Shown piece by piece: positions 13,401-25,446 of a DNA stretch of 64,000 nucleotides. Below the pieces are notes generated by a model, which saw nothing but the letters and a program-made list of their open reading frames with translations, made no database searches and was not told the DNA's origin. Source of the stretch: Edolisoma coerulescens (Eukaryota; Chordata; Aves; Passeriformes; Campephagidae); assembly GCA_013397115.1 (NCBI GenBank), contig VWZW01002332.1, forward strand, positions 1,169,690 through 1,233,689. Reading direction: 5' to 3'. A program made the translations under genes and the position numbers. Positions within the stretch are counted from its first letter, which is position 1. Every line of letters starts with the position of its first letter.

Positions 13401-13423
13401 AAGCCTGTATTTTTTTCTTTCAG
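7444..13423 (+). other. ARHGAP42: ARHGAP42 intron, largest in the window
   Basis: Intron of 5,980 bases with AG at 13422-13423 after a T-rich tract. It holds a short CR1 tip at about 11311-11355. Open frames on either strand (for example 8209-8628 minus and 10879-11106 plus) show no recognised family, and no further GRAF exon was seen. Confidence 0.8.
11311..11355 (+). mobile_element. CR1 LINE 3' tip
   Basis: A very short CR1 remnant in + orientation: 'gaggacttttccaacctta' followed by three imperfect copies of the terminal 'attctatga' octamer-like repeat. Only the last few tens of bases of the element are recognisable. Confidence 0.7.
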
Positions 13424-13503
13424 ACAAGCAAAAGCCATGTATTCCTGTAAGGCTGAGCATAGTCATGAGCTGTCTTTCCCACAGGGGGCAATATTTTCCA
13501 ATG
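13424..13503 (+). CDS. ARHGAP42: ARHGAP42 exon: first half of SH3 domain
   Basis: Exon of 80 bases (1 + 26 codons + 1), with acceptor AG at 13422-13423 and donor GTAAGA from 13504. It encodes QAKAMYSCKAEHSHELSFPQ and GAIFSN: the ALYDY-like strand (AMYSC), the acidic RT loop with Glu residues, and the ELSF strand of an SH3 domain. GRAF proteins use this domain to bind proline-rich partners such as focal adhesion kinase (known for the family). Confidence 0.97.
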
Positions 13504-13715
13504 GTAAGATTTGTTTTACATTGACTTATATATTAAAAAAGAACCTATAAAAAACTGAACTGTATCCACAAAATGGGGGCGTAATTCCATTTTTAGCTCT
13601 CAGGGTTTGCCCTGATTTTTCAATTGCTCTTGAATAAATACCCTCTAAATAAATATATGTAGCATTTATGGGATTTTTTAACAGTGTTAAAAGTTATGTA
13701 TATGTTTTTTTGCAG
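13504..13715 (+). other. ARHGAP42: ARHGAP42 last intron
   Basis: Short 212-base intron inside the SH3 coding region, GT at 13504-13505, AG at 13714-13715 after a T-rich tract. Confidence 0.92.
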
Positions 13716-13804
13716 TGTATCCATCAGTGGAACCAGGCTGGTTAAAGGCAACTTATGAAGGCAAAACAGGACTAGTTCCTGAGAATTATGTTGTCTTCCT
13801 CTAG
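13716..13804 (+). CDS. ARHGAP42: ARHGAP42 last coding exon: second half of SH3 domain and stop
   Basis: Coding part of the terminal exon: 2 bases, 28 codons and the stop TAG at 13802-13804. It encodes YPSVEPGWLKATYEGKTGLV and PENYVVFL. The conserved SH3 Trp (EPGWLKA), the Gly of the distal hairpin, and the PENYV 3-10 helix with its ligand-contacting Pro and Tyr are all present. The protein ends right after the SH3 fold, as in other GRAF proteins. Confidence 0.97.
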
Positions 13805-14082
13805 TAATCTTTAGTGGACAGCAGTATCTTCATGGTATCCATGGTAACAAATAATAAGCGCTATGATTTTTATCTGACACAGATATGGGATCAGCCCCTT
13901 AGCTGAGCAGTTGATTTCCTTCAGATGCTGCAGCTGCAGGTTACAGAGCTCCCTGCCAACAGAACAGAATGTGATGAAACAGTTAACAGTGTCTGTGCTG
14001 AGGACGGTACTCTGTTTAAATAACTTCCATTGTTTGCAAAAGGTTGTTCTGTTCTTCTTTTATGGGTAAGGAACACTAGAGC

Positions 14083-14088
14083 AATAAA
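14083..14088 (+). terminator. ARHGAP42: AATAAA poly(A) signal, proximal candidate
   Basis: Canonical hexamer about 280 bases after the stop codon, overlapping a second AATAAA-like A-rich run. It could give a short 3' UTR isoform. Confidence 0.5.
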
Positions 14089-14770
14089 ATAAAAAAAAGT
14101 TTCTATTTAGCTGCAGACTTTCAGGTCCGAGGATGTTGCTCACAGAAGTGTGAAATTTAGAGGCAATGCACTCTATGACATTTCTTGTAATCTATGTTTT
14201 TTAATATGGAAAATCATGGATTTTTTCATAATGTAAGTACTGCTTCTATTGTGATCTGAATTCTCCCTTAGAAAACTTGATTCTAAAATTAATCCTAATC
14301 ATTTCAAATAAGAAATGACTTTTCCGTAAATGAGAAGTTGGAACTTCTGTTAGTCATTGAGTCACAATATGCTATAGAAATTTATACGACTGATAATATC
14401 AGTTTATACACTGCCTGAGCAGTGAGTGCTCATTCAAAATGTGATATGTTTAATGAATGTTTCATTCAAATGATTCTTAGATTTCTTTCCTTCTTTCTGT
14501 ATCAGTATAGATAATATTAACAACTTTTATTTCAATGATAACTGTCATCTGGAAGATATTCTCTCTGTGTCCCAGAACAACATTTGTAGAAAACAAGGAG
14601 ATGCTGAATCTGGACTGATTGGTAGTCGTGTGAAGTGAGCAGTGAAAAACAGCAGTTTGTTTTGAAACCTGAGATAAATTGTAACTCATTCCTTTTCCAT
14701 TGCAAATAAGACAAATGAACTGCAAACTAGCCAATTTTATAAGCTATGAATGGTAAAAGCTCCATGTAGC

Positions 14771-14776
14771 AATAAA
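14771..14776 (+). terminator. ARHGAP42: AATAAA poly(A) signal, second candidate
   Basis: Canonical hexamer about 970 bases after the stop codon. Confidence 0.35.
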
Positions 14777-17700
14777 ATTACTTAGTGTTATTTCTCCTGA
14801 CTTCTGCTGAAATATTTGACAAAGATTCTCTCCTTCCACAGAATAAAAAATCCTTACTTTTCAAAGGTGTGGTAAAGACCTATTGATTGCTCCTGGTAGG
14901 ACTGAAAAGAAAAAAAAAAAACAAAATAAAACCAAGTCAAAGAAAACTCCGGAAACCATAAGCAGCTTTCTCAATCTGAGCAGTTTTCTTGTACACCTTG
15001 AGGGAAAACATACACTGCTTGCTTGGCTACTTCCCATTCCTAATTGAAAACCATTTAACCTCCATATTAGTATTTCTTCAACATTAGTTCTTCCAAAAGA
15101 ATGCACTGTTTCATAGAACTGTCTAGGCTTAGTTTCGTAGATCTGTCAAGGCTCCATTGTTTCTTCAGTAGCAGAAATCAGCATACAAATCTTCTGTTGA
15201 TTTCTAAGTTGTACACTGCTTCAAGAAAGTTTAAGGAAGAACTGCTGCTAGGACTAAAAACATCAGTAATTTTTTAACTGCTGCTTTTTTCTTTCCATAG
15301 CCTTTTTCTTGTTTAAATTGAAAGTAAGATTCATTGCCAATGCAAAGAAGCACATCAGAACATTCTTTACTTCTATCTAGTGCATGAATTCAGGGCAATT
15401 GCGGGAATTCAGGCTGGTGGCAGAATCCTGCAGGATCTTTCTCCGCCCTAATTCAAGTACTGAGTGATTGTCAGAGAAAGAGAGAGGCTCAAAGAACATC
15501 CCTCCAAAAATGGTCTAGCTTTACATAGGGGGAGTCTGAGCAAGAGTGACTGCAGGCAGTTGACAGACCCCATGCATCAGTGTCTGAGTGACGTGGGTTC
15601 TTTCTTCACCCTAAACAGTTTCATTAAGTCCCAAAACATGTTTCACTTCCTCTGAAATCCAGACTGTTCCCAGTACATTGTGATGAAGGGTTGTTCCAGA
15701 TGGCACTGGCAGTAAAGGCAGACACGTGTGTGCTCATCTAATTTGCCCAGAGCAGATGTGAAAGGAAGTGAAGGTCTTGGCTCTGCCAGTTGAATCTTTC
15801 TTCATTTTAAGTCAAGCCAGGTTTTCTTAGTCTCAGCTATGCCTGAGACTGCCATTGCCCTGAGAAAACCAACACGGTTTTGGTTGTGGTTTCGCTGTAT
15901 TTCACAATTGAAAAACTGTAGGCTGTCAAAATGTTTACTTCTGGTGACCTTCCCAGGGGAAGTGCTGCTGCAGGCAAAAAGGAGCAGAAAGGGAAGCAGA
16001 GCTTTGAGCAGAGGCTGGTGGCCCAGCACATCTCACACAGGCAGAAAAATGCAGTGATCAGGGGAAAAAATCCCAGCTTGTGTCTGTTGCAGGGGGTCAG
16101 TGGCAAGCCTGTATTGAACATCCTTTGGTGACTCCTCATACCTCTTAAGGGCAATTTAATTGTTGTGAAATTCTTGAGGAATTGTGAAATAGAAAATTTA
16201 GAAAATGTTTGGTCTTACTTGCTTTGTTCTAGCCTGAGTTAAAAATGTGGGAAGAAAACCCCTAAGCTTAGGTAATTCCACATCTCCTGTATGTGTCACA
16301 ATTCTCCAATACTGTGTTTTGAAAGCAGCTGATCTGAGTGCAAGCTAGAGAAGTCAAAGATGCCAAGTTCATTTAAAATTTTGTAAAACTACGAAGTTCA
16401 GTTACAGATTAAGCACGTAGAGCCTGTAAGTGCTGAGGGAAAGGTTGTAGAAAGACCTGGAGGAATCCTTGTGGAGGAGAGGTGTTTCATCTGTTCCTAC
16501 ACATTCATCTCACATTAGACCAAAATTTGGATTGAAGAAGACAACTTTGTAAGAAACCTGGGTTCCATTCATGTGCTGCTCACAAGACAAATCTGTATTT
16601 TCCTCTGTAATGCTCTGCAGCTTTGTCAGGCCCTTCTTCTGAACTAGCCATAAAAAAATTTTAAGTGGTTTAGCTTTAAAATGGCATTTTCATCCAAAAA
16701 AGCTTATGCCCATTCTTTCTTACAGTTGACCACTCACTCTTCAAGAGTAGGCGTTTTCATTTTTGGAAATCTTCTTTGGTTTTTTTCTTGTACTGTCCTC
16801 TGCAGCACGTAGTAGCACTTTCTGTGTGATCTCACTGCTGGGTTGCGGGTGCCCCAGCTCTTCCCTGCACTTCAAGAGGGAGTTTATATCTACAAGAAGC
16901 TGTGCAGTGAACCAGAAAGTTGAGTAAGTAGGGGTGCAAAGACTGAAGTCGGGGAGAGAGTAGCTCCAAAGCTTCTCTAATGATGATACTCTCAGGCCTG
17001 ACCAAAAATCCTTTCTGATAATAGCAATGAATCAGAAATCCAAATAACATTTAAATGGAGATAAAATATTTTGATAATGCCTTACCAGAAAATTAGGCAA
17101 TCTGAATTAAATTAGCTCATAGTATTGATTTACTGTTCTTTATGGAAGTCAGATTCACTCTACAAGCAAAGGTTAAACATTTTTTTTAAATTATTATTAT
17201 TATCATTATCCTTCCTAAAAGGATGCAGCAGGTTTGTTCCAAATAGCACTGTAGAACTCAAGGTAGATGATACATTGTGGTTGCTGTTTGTCTTGTGGAA
17301 ATAATGTCTGTACCCACAACATATAGTTAGCCATGTTTTTTCTTTGTTAAACCTTTTGATACATGTTGCAGCACAACATGAATCAAACTAATAGTGTGAA
17401 GGACTGATATATTGTATGATAAATATGTAAAGTATATTAATATTCTATATTCACACTTTTTATTAATGATGATAAAGATTACATTTTTTGTGTATAATTC
17501 CTATGAGTTCAGTATTAAAATGTCCTTGCCATATTTTGGCATTTAGAGTTATATGTAACAAAACTGTTAAATTAAACCATAGCTATCACTTATGTCCCTA
17601 ACTAATCTATAATGTTCATTGTACAATTATTTCTGGAAAAAAAAGATGCACAGATTTGCTGACCAGCTCTATTCTGTGATAGTAATAGTAACTTATTTTC

Positions 17701-18855
17701 CTTTTATATATTTTCTGGTGCTAATCTCTCTTCTTTGCCTGTAATTGGATTGAATTGTAATGTGCCTTTAGGAAAGACATGTTAGGAGAGGAAAAGTTGT
17801 AAAATTCTGCAGTTCAGAATGGTAATTACAACAACAAAAAAAAGCACTGTATGGCAGTAATTGGATTTTTTTTTTGTTAACTTTTCTCCCCTGGCCTATT
17901 CTCTACTTAATAAGATTGCATCAATGAAACTAAAAAGCACATTGTTCTTGATACTTCTTTTCCTAAGGCAGAAGGTTGTGCAATTTTGGATTGAGCAGCA
18001 AGAAGAGAAATCCCAGTTGGGGAGCACATCCTCCAGACTGGGATTGATCTTCTCCACTGATGGAAACTCTCAAAGCTCTAGTGAAGTCAAAGACAGACCT
18101 TTGGCAATTTATAGTGAGGGTTTGCTGGCCAGAAGCCCCCAGAAAGGAGATGGAATATTCTGCTAATGGGATAATCCATGATCCGGCTTGGCATTGTCCT
18201 TTCTTTCAGCAGAGAGCCCTGGATGAATTGCTCAGTGGCCAGAGATCAAAGCCATAGGCAACCTTAGTCTCTCTCTGGCTGGTCACAGAGCCCTGAAGCT
18301 GCTGCTGGTGCTGCATCCCGTCCTGCTCCTGCTAAAGTCACACTGTCAGTCATGCTGTATCTGTACCCATTGGGAGGTCTCTTCTTTTTTTGTTTAAGAT
18401 TTTGCATGAGCTTTGGGAGTTTGCTTTGGTTTTAGTCAGGTGCTTGGTATCCAAACAGCCACTAATTCAGTCACCGAGGATCATACCAGTTCTTTAATTG
18501 TCCTGTGTGTGGCAGTGTTTAATAAGCCATTCAGATTACCCTCGTTGTTCTAAGTGTAGAGCACGGTGCTTCAACCCTTGGGTGCCTCAGCTGAAACCTG
18601 TTTTGCATCTGAGCTTTCTGCAAGTGTTTTATTGGGAATTGTCATCAAAGCTCTGGCACTAAAGATAGCACCGTTATCTCTGCAAGAGTTTCTGTTGGAG
18701 CAAAGGGCAGAGCAGCTGAACAGGGCACATGGATAATTTCAATTTTCAATCATATTTATGGCAATTTTGGAGGTATTAGAGTTTATAGGGTTTACTTTAG
18801 ATACTATATGGTATTTTAATAGGAAAATATATACAATCAATAACTATATCTATTT

Positions 18856-18861
18856 AATAAA
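18856..18861 (+). terminator. ARHGAP42: AATAAA poly(A) signal, third candidate
   Basis: Canonical hexamer in AT-rich sequence. A further AATAAA lies about 190 bases downstream. Confidence 0.3.
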
Positions 18862-19043
18862 GTCCTACTAAATTATCTTATTGAACTCTCTGTTTATTTT
18901 GTAGTGTGGTTTCAATAATTATCTGCACTCTGTATATATCTACATGTAAATAACTGGCATGACATGCATAAGCTGACTTTGCAGACATAATTCTATGTTG
19001 TACTTTACACTGTATTTCAAAAATCTGAAAAAATGTTTTTCAA

Positions 19044-19049
19044 AATAAA
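19044..19049 (+). terminator. ARHGAP42: AATAAA poly(A) signal, distal candidate
   Basis: Canonical hexamer followed about 20-30 bases later by a long T-rich run. It lies at the point where the AT-rich tail gives way to more GC-rich intergenic sequence, so it is the best candidate for the end of the longest ARHGAP42 transcript. Confidence 0.45.
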
Positions 19050-22000
19050 AATCCTTTATACACAAACCGTTTTTTTATTGTTTTTACATTTAGGTTCTGG
19101 TTCAGCCTTTTCTTTTTTCGAAGTAATAACCCTTTGGTTCTACTTCTATCCATACCTGCATTTTAGAGTAACATCTCACCCGTGAGGACGCTTCACATAG
19201 AGGGGCATATGAATACCAGACAATAGTCTGTCATCCACTGTCCTGGTGATGTGGAAGTCTCCAAAGATGTGGCTTTTGCGGAAAAGAAATGACAGGTTTG
19301 GATGTTAGGCAGCAAGAAGCAGAGCACTGGTGTGGTGGAATCTGGCTGATGAGGTCTTTGCCTCTGGAAATCAGCAGGTGGATGGGCTCACGGGAGGGCC
19401 TTCCATGGCTCCATTCCAACAGCACTGCCAGGTGGGGAAGTGACATGAGTGCAGTGGCCTCTCCAAGTTCCCTTGCGTGCCCTTTGCAGCATCTCTCCAA
19501 GACTTTTTACCTCAGTTTTTACAGCCCTTGGGCTGAAGTTACAGCGGTGCCCAAGGCAAAGGGAGCTGTGAGGTGGCCTGCTTTGCCTTTTCCCTGAAGG
19601 AACTCACCAGAAACTCGGGAGACTTTAATATCCCTGAAACAATCAGGCTTTGTTATGATATAGATTAAAAAACCTGTGTTTTTTAAACAAGATTAAACCA
19701 GCCAGCTGATAAACTCTTTCTCTGTTCACTGTGCTTGGGCTTGGGCAGTGCAGAGAACTGCAGGAGGCCAGGGAGGATGGATACTGCTCCTGCATCCATG
19801 GCTGCTGGCTGCCAGCTCCTGCCCCGGGCACGCTCGGGCTGCTGTGGCTCCTTCCTGCCAGCCCTGGGCTGGGCAGCTGCCCTGGCAGCCTCCCTCTGCA
19901 CGGGCACTGTGCCCACAGCTCTGCCCAGGGGCACATCACAGACAGACGGAAACAAAACATCCACAGCGTAAGTATTGATGTAAGTAAAAATGGGATTGTT
20001 GAGGAGCCAAGCAGCACGGACCCAACAGAGAAAGAGTCTTTCCCTTCCGATGCTTTCTAACAACTCCGAGGTGAAGCTTGTGTTTCACAGCTCTCCCTGC
20101 TTGAGCATTTGAGAGATGTGGGCTCTGCTTTCAGGAATCAAAACATCACCTGCAGCTCGCAGTCACCAAACTGTCTTGCACGTTGCCGAGATCCTGGTGT
20201 CCCGAGCAGGATGGGGCCAGGGAGAAGGCAAGGTTCCCCTTGGGACCAAGGGATGCAGCTGAGCTGGCAAAGCCCCTTTTGTATTAGTTCTGCTGGAAAA
20301 GCCTGAGAGGGAGAGGGGCTGCAGCAAGGGGTTAGAGCCGAGCTGAAGCTTAGTGCCCTGACTTAAAGTGTACAGAACTGCCCCTGTTCCAGTGTGGAAC
20401 AATTGCAATGGAAGCCGTCACCATCATTCGCTGCAACACTCCCGGGCACCACGGGGGCTTTTGGGAAGAAGGGAAGTGCAGGGGCAGATGCCCTGAGACA
20501 CCTGCCGTGCCCTGCTGCTCTTTGTGCCTGATGAGCTGGGCCTGGGCCTGCCTCTGCCTGTACCGGCAGTGCCACAGCTCCCTCTGGGACCAGCCCTTGC
20601 GGCTGGGTTCCGCTCCTCTCCTGCTGCGGCTGTGAAAGCAGGAATGGTAGGAGCTGCCTCGGATGCCCAGTTCTGCATGGTGAGTAGGCACAAGAGGAAA
20701 TGGAGAATACTTGCATTTTGATAATTTCGTCAAAAATGACAGTTCACTAACGATTTTATGTTAAAAATCTGAAATAAAATGGTTGTGTTTTTTGTTAGTT
20801 TTCTTCTGTTTTCCACAGGGATGAAGGCTTCTCGGCTTTAGATCCCCTGATCTGCAGGAGTGAATGCACGCTACTGTGGGGTCTAGACTAAGCTCTGTAA
20901 TAGTTCTCATCACTCATTTTCCCAGTGTCCCATTTTACTTGGCATCAGGGAATAACTAAGATTTTTTTAATGTTTTTTTTTTTATTTCTGGGAAACCCGT
21001 GTTCTGTCTGGCATGCTATATTTTGACATTTCAGTGAGCATTTAAATGTAAAAAGACTTAAATTGCTGTTGAATCAACACAATTGTGTTGAATTACCATA
21101 TTAACACCAAATTTAAAACTATGAAGGGGTGAGGCATCTGTGCTTCTTACCAGAAAGGGTGAAGATGCAGTTCATTACTTTGTTACATTAAAGCACCTTA
21201 CAGGGCATGATTCTCATGTGTTTGGAAAAATGAATATTTATGGCTTTATTATTGATGAGGCTTCAATATCGACTATGGAGAAAGTGAGGTGTGGAATTGC
21301 TTTGGTATAGAATGTGCTGAGATGAGCCAGGCTGGCCACAGCCTCCTTCCTAAAGAGGAGAAACTTCAGTGATCCAAGGAAACAGCATAGGTGTAAACTG
21401 AGCAGGTGGCAAAGTCAGTTCAGGTCCTGGTTCGGAACACTTTCTCATTATTTGGGCATGATCCATTCCTTCAAAACTGACCTTTCTAACACAAACACTG
21501 CTTATTAAACATGGTAAACAAGGTATCTGCACTTTAGTCTTTTAAAACTTTATTTCATGTTTGTAAAACTTTCCCGTGTCATTTGGATTAATCGCTGATA
21601 TGGAAACAAAGTATTGAAAGATATTCTTGGCTTCTTTTGCAATGGTTGGCTGCTTTTCTGTTGTATTTATGGCAACAAGCTCAAAAGCTGAGCTAACCTA
21701 GAGCAAGTGCCTTTGCCAAAGATCATGGTGTGCTTTTTTAATGTAAACATGCAGGGATTCATGGGAACATTGAGTGACCTCCACAGCCGGTACAGAAAGG
21801 AGTCTTAATTCACTTGAAAGTACTTTGGTAATTGGAATACATCTTTCTGCCAGTATAATTGAGGAACTGATTAGTTAGACCCAGCACAGGTGTATTTCAT
21901 TTAAAATTACTGTTAATGGCTCTTGGGTGCCCTTAGAAGGGATTAGAGTCCCATTTGAATGAAAAACATCAGCGATTTAGTTTTGTTGATGGTCATTGCT

Positions 22001-24010
22001 GTTATATTCCTACAAAAAAAAAAAAAAACCAAAAAAAAACACATTCAAAGGGAAACATGCAGCACATCTGGATTTGGGGTATTTTCAAAACAAGGTTTGC
22101 AGTGTCGTGCTTTGGCTACGGTAGCCATGAGATCCATCCTCAACAGCAGGTGGGGAGGCTGAGAGGGTGGGGGCTCAGCCCTCGGTGGGCTTGAGGCAGG
22201 GTGGGGTATGGAAGGTGTCCGACATGTCCCAGCACAGGGAAACACCAGTGTAGTGCACAAGCAGGTGAGACAGCTGCACACTGGGAAGCCCCGTGAGAAG
22301 CCTTTCAGAGGACAATTCCCAAACCTGGGCAGAAGGAAGATGAGAAACCCGAGCTTGACCAATCCATGGAGTGTTCCTGCGAAGTAAATTAACTGGCATA
22401 CAGGATACAGCTGGTTCCTAGAATAAAACATGTGCTGTTGGCAGGGGCCTCACAAGAAGATAGCAAGGGTTAGGGTTTCAGTGCACCTGAGCTGGGAGGC
22501 TGAGCACAAAGTGCTGGAAACAGACACTGTGAAAGCAGTGACAACTGTGAGCCTTGAATTACCACAAAACAAGCAGGATGCCTATCAGCAGGGAAAATCC
22601 ACAAGAAAAAAAGACAAAAAACATACTGGGGGGCCCTGGTGCACCTTCCAGGGACAACTAAAGGAAGCAGGTAGACAGCAGAGACCTCAGAGATATTTAG
22701 GTGCAAACAAATTGTGCTGGGCAGCTGTGATGCAAATATATCGTTACATAAAACCTCCTCATAAATGGTCATTTTAAGTTTGTTATTTCCTGCTGTTGGT
22801 CGAGGGATGCTTTTGTTTGGTCCTGTGAAGTGCTGTTCTTTTCTGTAATTAGGACAAATTGCCTGGCTTGGATGGGAAAAATGGCCATTCTGCACAATGT
22901 CCTGCTCCCCAGCCCTTCCCTGAGAAACCTGCAGTGAATGCCATAGGAGTGTGTCACCGGCTTCCAGCTGTGATTCGTAACCTTGTTTTGTTTCCAGATG
23001 GGCCCTTCTGCCTGCCCTCCCCATCCCCTGAACTCCAGACAATGCAAAACAAACCAGCACAATTGTTTTTACCCTCAGAGCAACGCAGAATCGAGTCTTA
23101 TGAAGATGTTCAGGTTCTGCCCCTGCCAAACCCTTGCCTTAATAATTTTTCCTGATCTTTGTTTAAATGATGCCTTGAAATATTTCCCTAATGAACTTGG
23201 AAACCAAATGTAAGCATGATCATAATAATGGTATCTGTAAGCACATCAGCACGAGAAGCTCAGGTGAATACTGTGGCTTTTTAGCTAATTAGCTTTGCTG
23301 GATAGTTTATATCCAGAGGGAAAATCAAGACAGAGTGTTTATCATGGTGTTACTTGTGTGAATCTCTCACAAACAGCTCCTCTCCTGAAGGCAGAAGGAA
23401 CAAATACAGCTCTTCACTTTTCACTTTCGCTGGCACACATTTGGGTCAGCCTTCCCTGCAGGAACACCTGAGTGATGTGATTTAGGACACTGGGCCTCCT
23501 CATAGCATCACCTGAGCCTTGGCTCAGTTTGGTGCCTTCCCCAGTGCTGCAGCACCTTCATTACTGACACAAAGGAAAGCAAATGATGGTTTCGCCTGAA
23601 TTCCCACATGGCAGGATCTCTGACACCACTTATTTCTTTCATTTAGATAATCACAAAATAGCGGTGCTGACTTCCCTGTGAGCAGCCAGTGATTATTGCT
23701 TGACTCGTTAGTATGTTTAAGAGGAAGCTCACCTGTGCTGTGCAGAGAGGAGCCAGGCTCGAGAGCATCTGCATCATTATGGAGTCTGAGATGTCACAAT
23801 AAAAAAACCCATCTCATTTAGGGGGACTTTTATTTGCTAAAGGTTAAGGTAAAAACTTCTACCTCAAAGGGTTTAGGCATCCTGTGTCAAATAATGAGTA
23901 ACCTTATTTTATTCTTTATACCCTTCCATTGCTATGTCTGTTAAAAAGAACAAAACCCCAAACTGTCCTTGAGCAAAAGAGGTGTGCACTGAGGCTGAAT
24001 CGGGACAGAG

Positions 24011-24050
24011 CAGATAGATAGACAGACAGAGAGATATATACACACATACA
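24011..24050. repeat. Mixed (GATA)/(GACA)/(TA)/(CA) simple repeat
   Basis: Short adjoining runs of GATA, GACA, GA, TA and CA units in the intergenic region. Confidence 0.8.
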
Positions 24051-24924
24051 GAGCTATTCCACTCAATCCTGAGGAACTTCATTGTGTAATTAAATAATTG
24101 GAGCCTAAATAAAGGTGCCAATGCAGATGTGCTCATCTGAATGCATATTTAAGTAGGACCACATTCTTTAACTTTGACACCTTGTAGTTCAAGTGTCTCA
24201 AGGACTTTAAGATTATTTTCTTCTGTGCGCTAGCTAATAGAACTTCCACTTAAATTCATGTATTTTTGTACTGACTAAATGCCTTCCCCAGTTGTTTCAT
24301 ACTGCATGGAATGCTTAAAACTAAATTAATTTGGAAAATGAATCATCTGTGTGGTAAGTCCCAGCCCTGTCAAACTGTGATGTGCACATGGAGCGCTGGT
24401 AACATCCAAGAGATCAATTCACAAGGACGAGGACATTTAGAAATGAAACTGCAACATCCCTTTCAAGGTGTTCTGTATTAGGTGGGAATGATGTCCATAA
24501 GCATGGGCGTTGTTGGCATGACTAATCCTACTCTGAGGGCACACTAACACTGCAGCACATCATTAGAAAGGGGTGACATCTAAACCAGCAGTCCAGGTTT
24601 TTGCCAGTGCTTCTTAGAACAGGAAAGGAGAGGGGTGGCCTCTCCTGCTGATGGAGCTCACGTGGCCTTTCCCAGCCATTCTGCCTGTGCCCCTCACTGG
24701 GTTGGGGCTCCCACTCCTTGCCTGTTGCACACCATGTCAGAAGGCAGTAGGATGGGAAGCAGGACACATTAAGGATAAGGGAAGGATCACCTGAGCACCA
24801 AGGTCAGTTCCTCAAAAGCCGGGGGTGATGTGCCCTGTTGGTGCAGCCAAGGAAAGGTTGCACCAGGCCAGGTCAATGACCAGCAACAAGAAAAGCTCCT
24901 TTTCCCCCATGACTGGAGGTCCCA

Positions 24925-24942
24925 GGATGGATGGATGGATGG
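24925..24942. repeat. (GGAT)n microsatellite
   Basis: Four tandem GGAT units in the intergenic region. Confidence 0.85.
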
Positions 24943-25427
24943 TGGATCGGATCATCCTGCAGCATGCTGCACCTTGCACCTCAGAGGGCAGATCTGGCAC
25001 TGACTAAGATTTGGCAGCGGAAAGCTCCAGTTCTTGGGGTGGACGTGGCTGTGAGCTCAGGCACCGCCTCTGTCAAGTCTGGGGACAATTTTCTCTGAAA
25101 CCCTGGCTTTTAAATACTTACAAATAAATGATTACCCAGTGTGTAGGTTGCTGTGCTAATTGTGTCTCTGCTCAGGTGTATTGGTGATCTGGGCCAGCAG
25201 CGCCGTGCCAGCAGCTCCACTCCCACAGTGCCACAGCCTCTGTTCCCACATCAGCACCTCTGGCTAGTGCTGTGCATGGACTTTTTGCACTGCAGGGAAG
25301 GCTTTTTAATTAACTTTCTCCTTGTATGTCGGGAGATCAGGAATGCATTGTAACTTATTTTGATGCTTTTATAGGCTGGCAGTTTGACAGCTGCAGTTTT
25401 GATTAAAGTCACTGCCTTCCATGTAAG

Positions 25428-25446
25428 AATAAATAAATAAATAAAG
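25428..25446. repeat. (AAAT)n microsatellite
   Basis: About four tandem AAAT units in the intergenic region. Confidence 0.85.

Larger units (their letters stand above)
1..19070 (+). other. ARHGAP42: ARHGAP42 gene, 3' portion (partial, 5' end outside window)
   Basis: Gene-level entry. Seven consecutive + strand exons (561-720, 2501-2645, 4665-5045, 6120-6276, 7381-7443, 13424-13503, 13716-13804) join in frame with GT donors and AG acceptors and encode the C-terminal part of a GRAF-family protein. Known for the family: GRAF3 has BAR, PH, RhoGAP and SH3 domains, stimulates GTP hydrolysis on RhoA, and in mammals is enriched in smooth muscle, where it limits contractility. Seen here: the last third of the RhoGAP domain, the Ser/Pro-rich linker and the whole SH3 domain. 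The BAR and PH domains and the catalytic arginine finger lie upstream of the window. The linker and SH3 resemble ARHGAP42 rather than ARHGAP26 or ARHGAP10, and the neighbour is PGR as in human. The 3' boundary is inferred from a poly(A) signal at 19044-19049. Confidence 0.93.
13805..19070 (+). other. ARHGAP42: Probable ARHGAP42 3' UTR
   Basis: About 5.3 kb after the stop codon with no other recognisable gene. AATAAA signals occur at 14083-14088, 14771-14776, 18856-18861 and 19044-19049. The last is followed by a T-rich tract from about 19071, as expected downstream of a cleavage site. How far the transcript runs is inference. In human, sequence once annotated as TMEM133 lies in the ARHGAP42 3' region; I see no convincing counterpart here. 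Confidence 0.45.

Noticed and set aside
19643..20063. Several overlapping open frames of 100-130 codons on both strands
   Set aside because: Mutually overlapping frames in GC-rich, stop-poor sequence with no recognised similarity.
22461..22475. TTAGGG-like sequence (gggttagggttt) as an interstitial telomere repeat
   Set aside because: Barely two units long; expected by chance.
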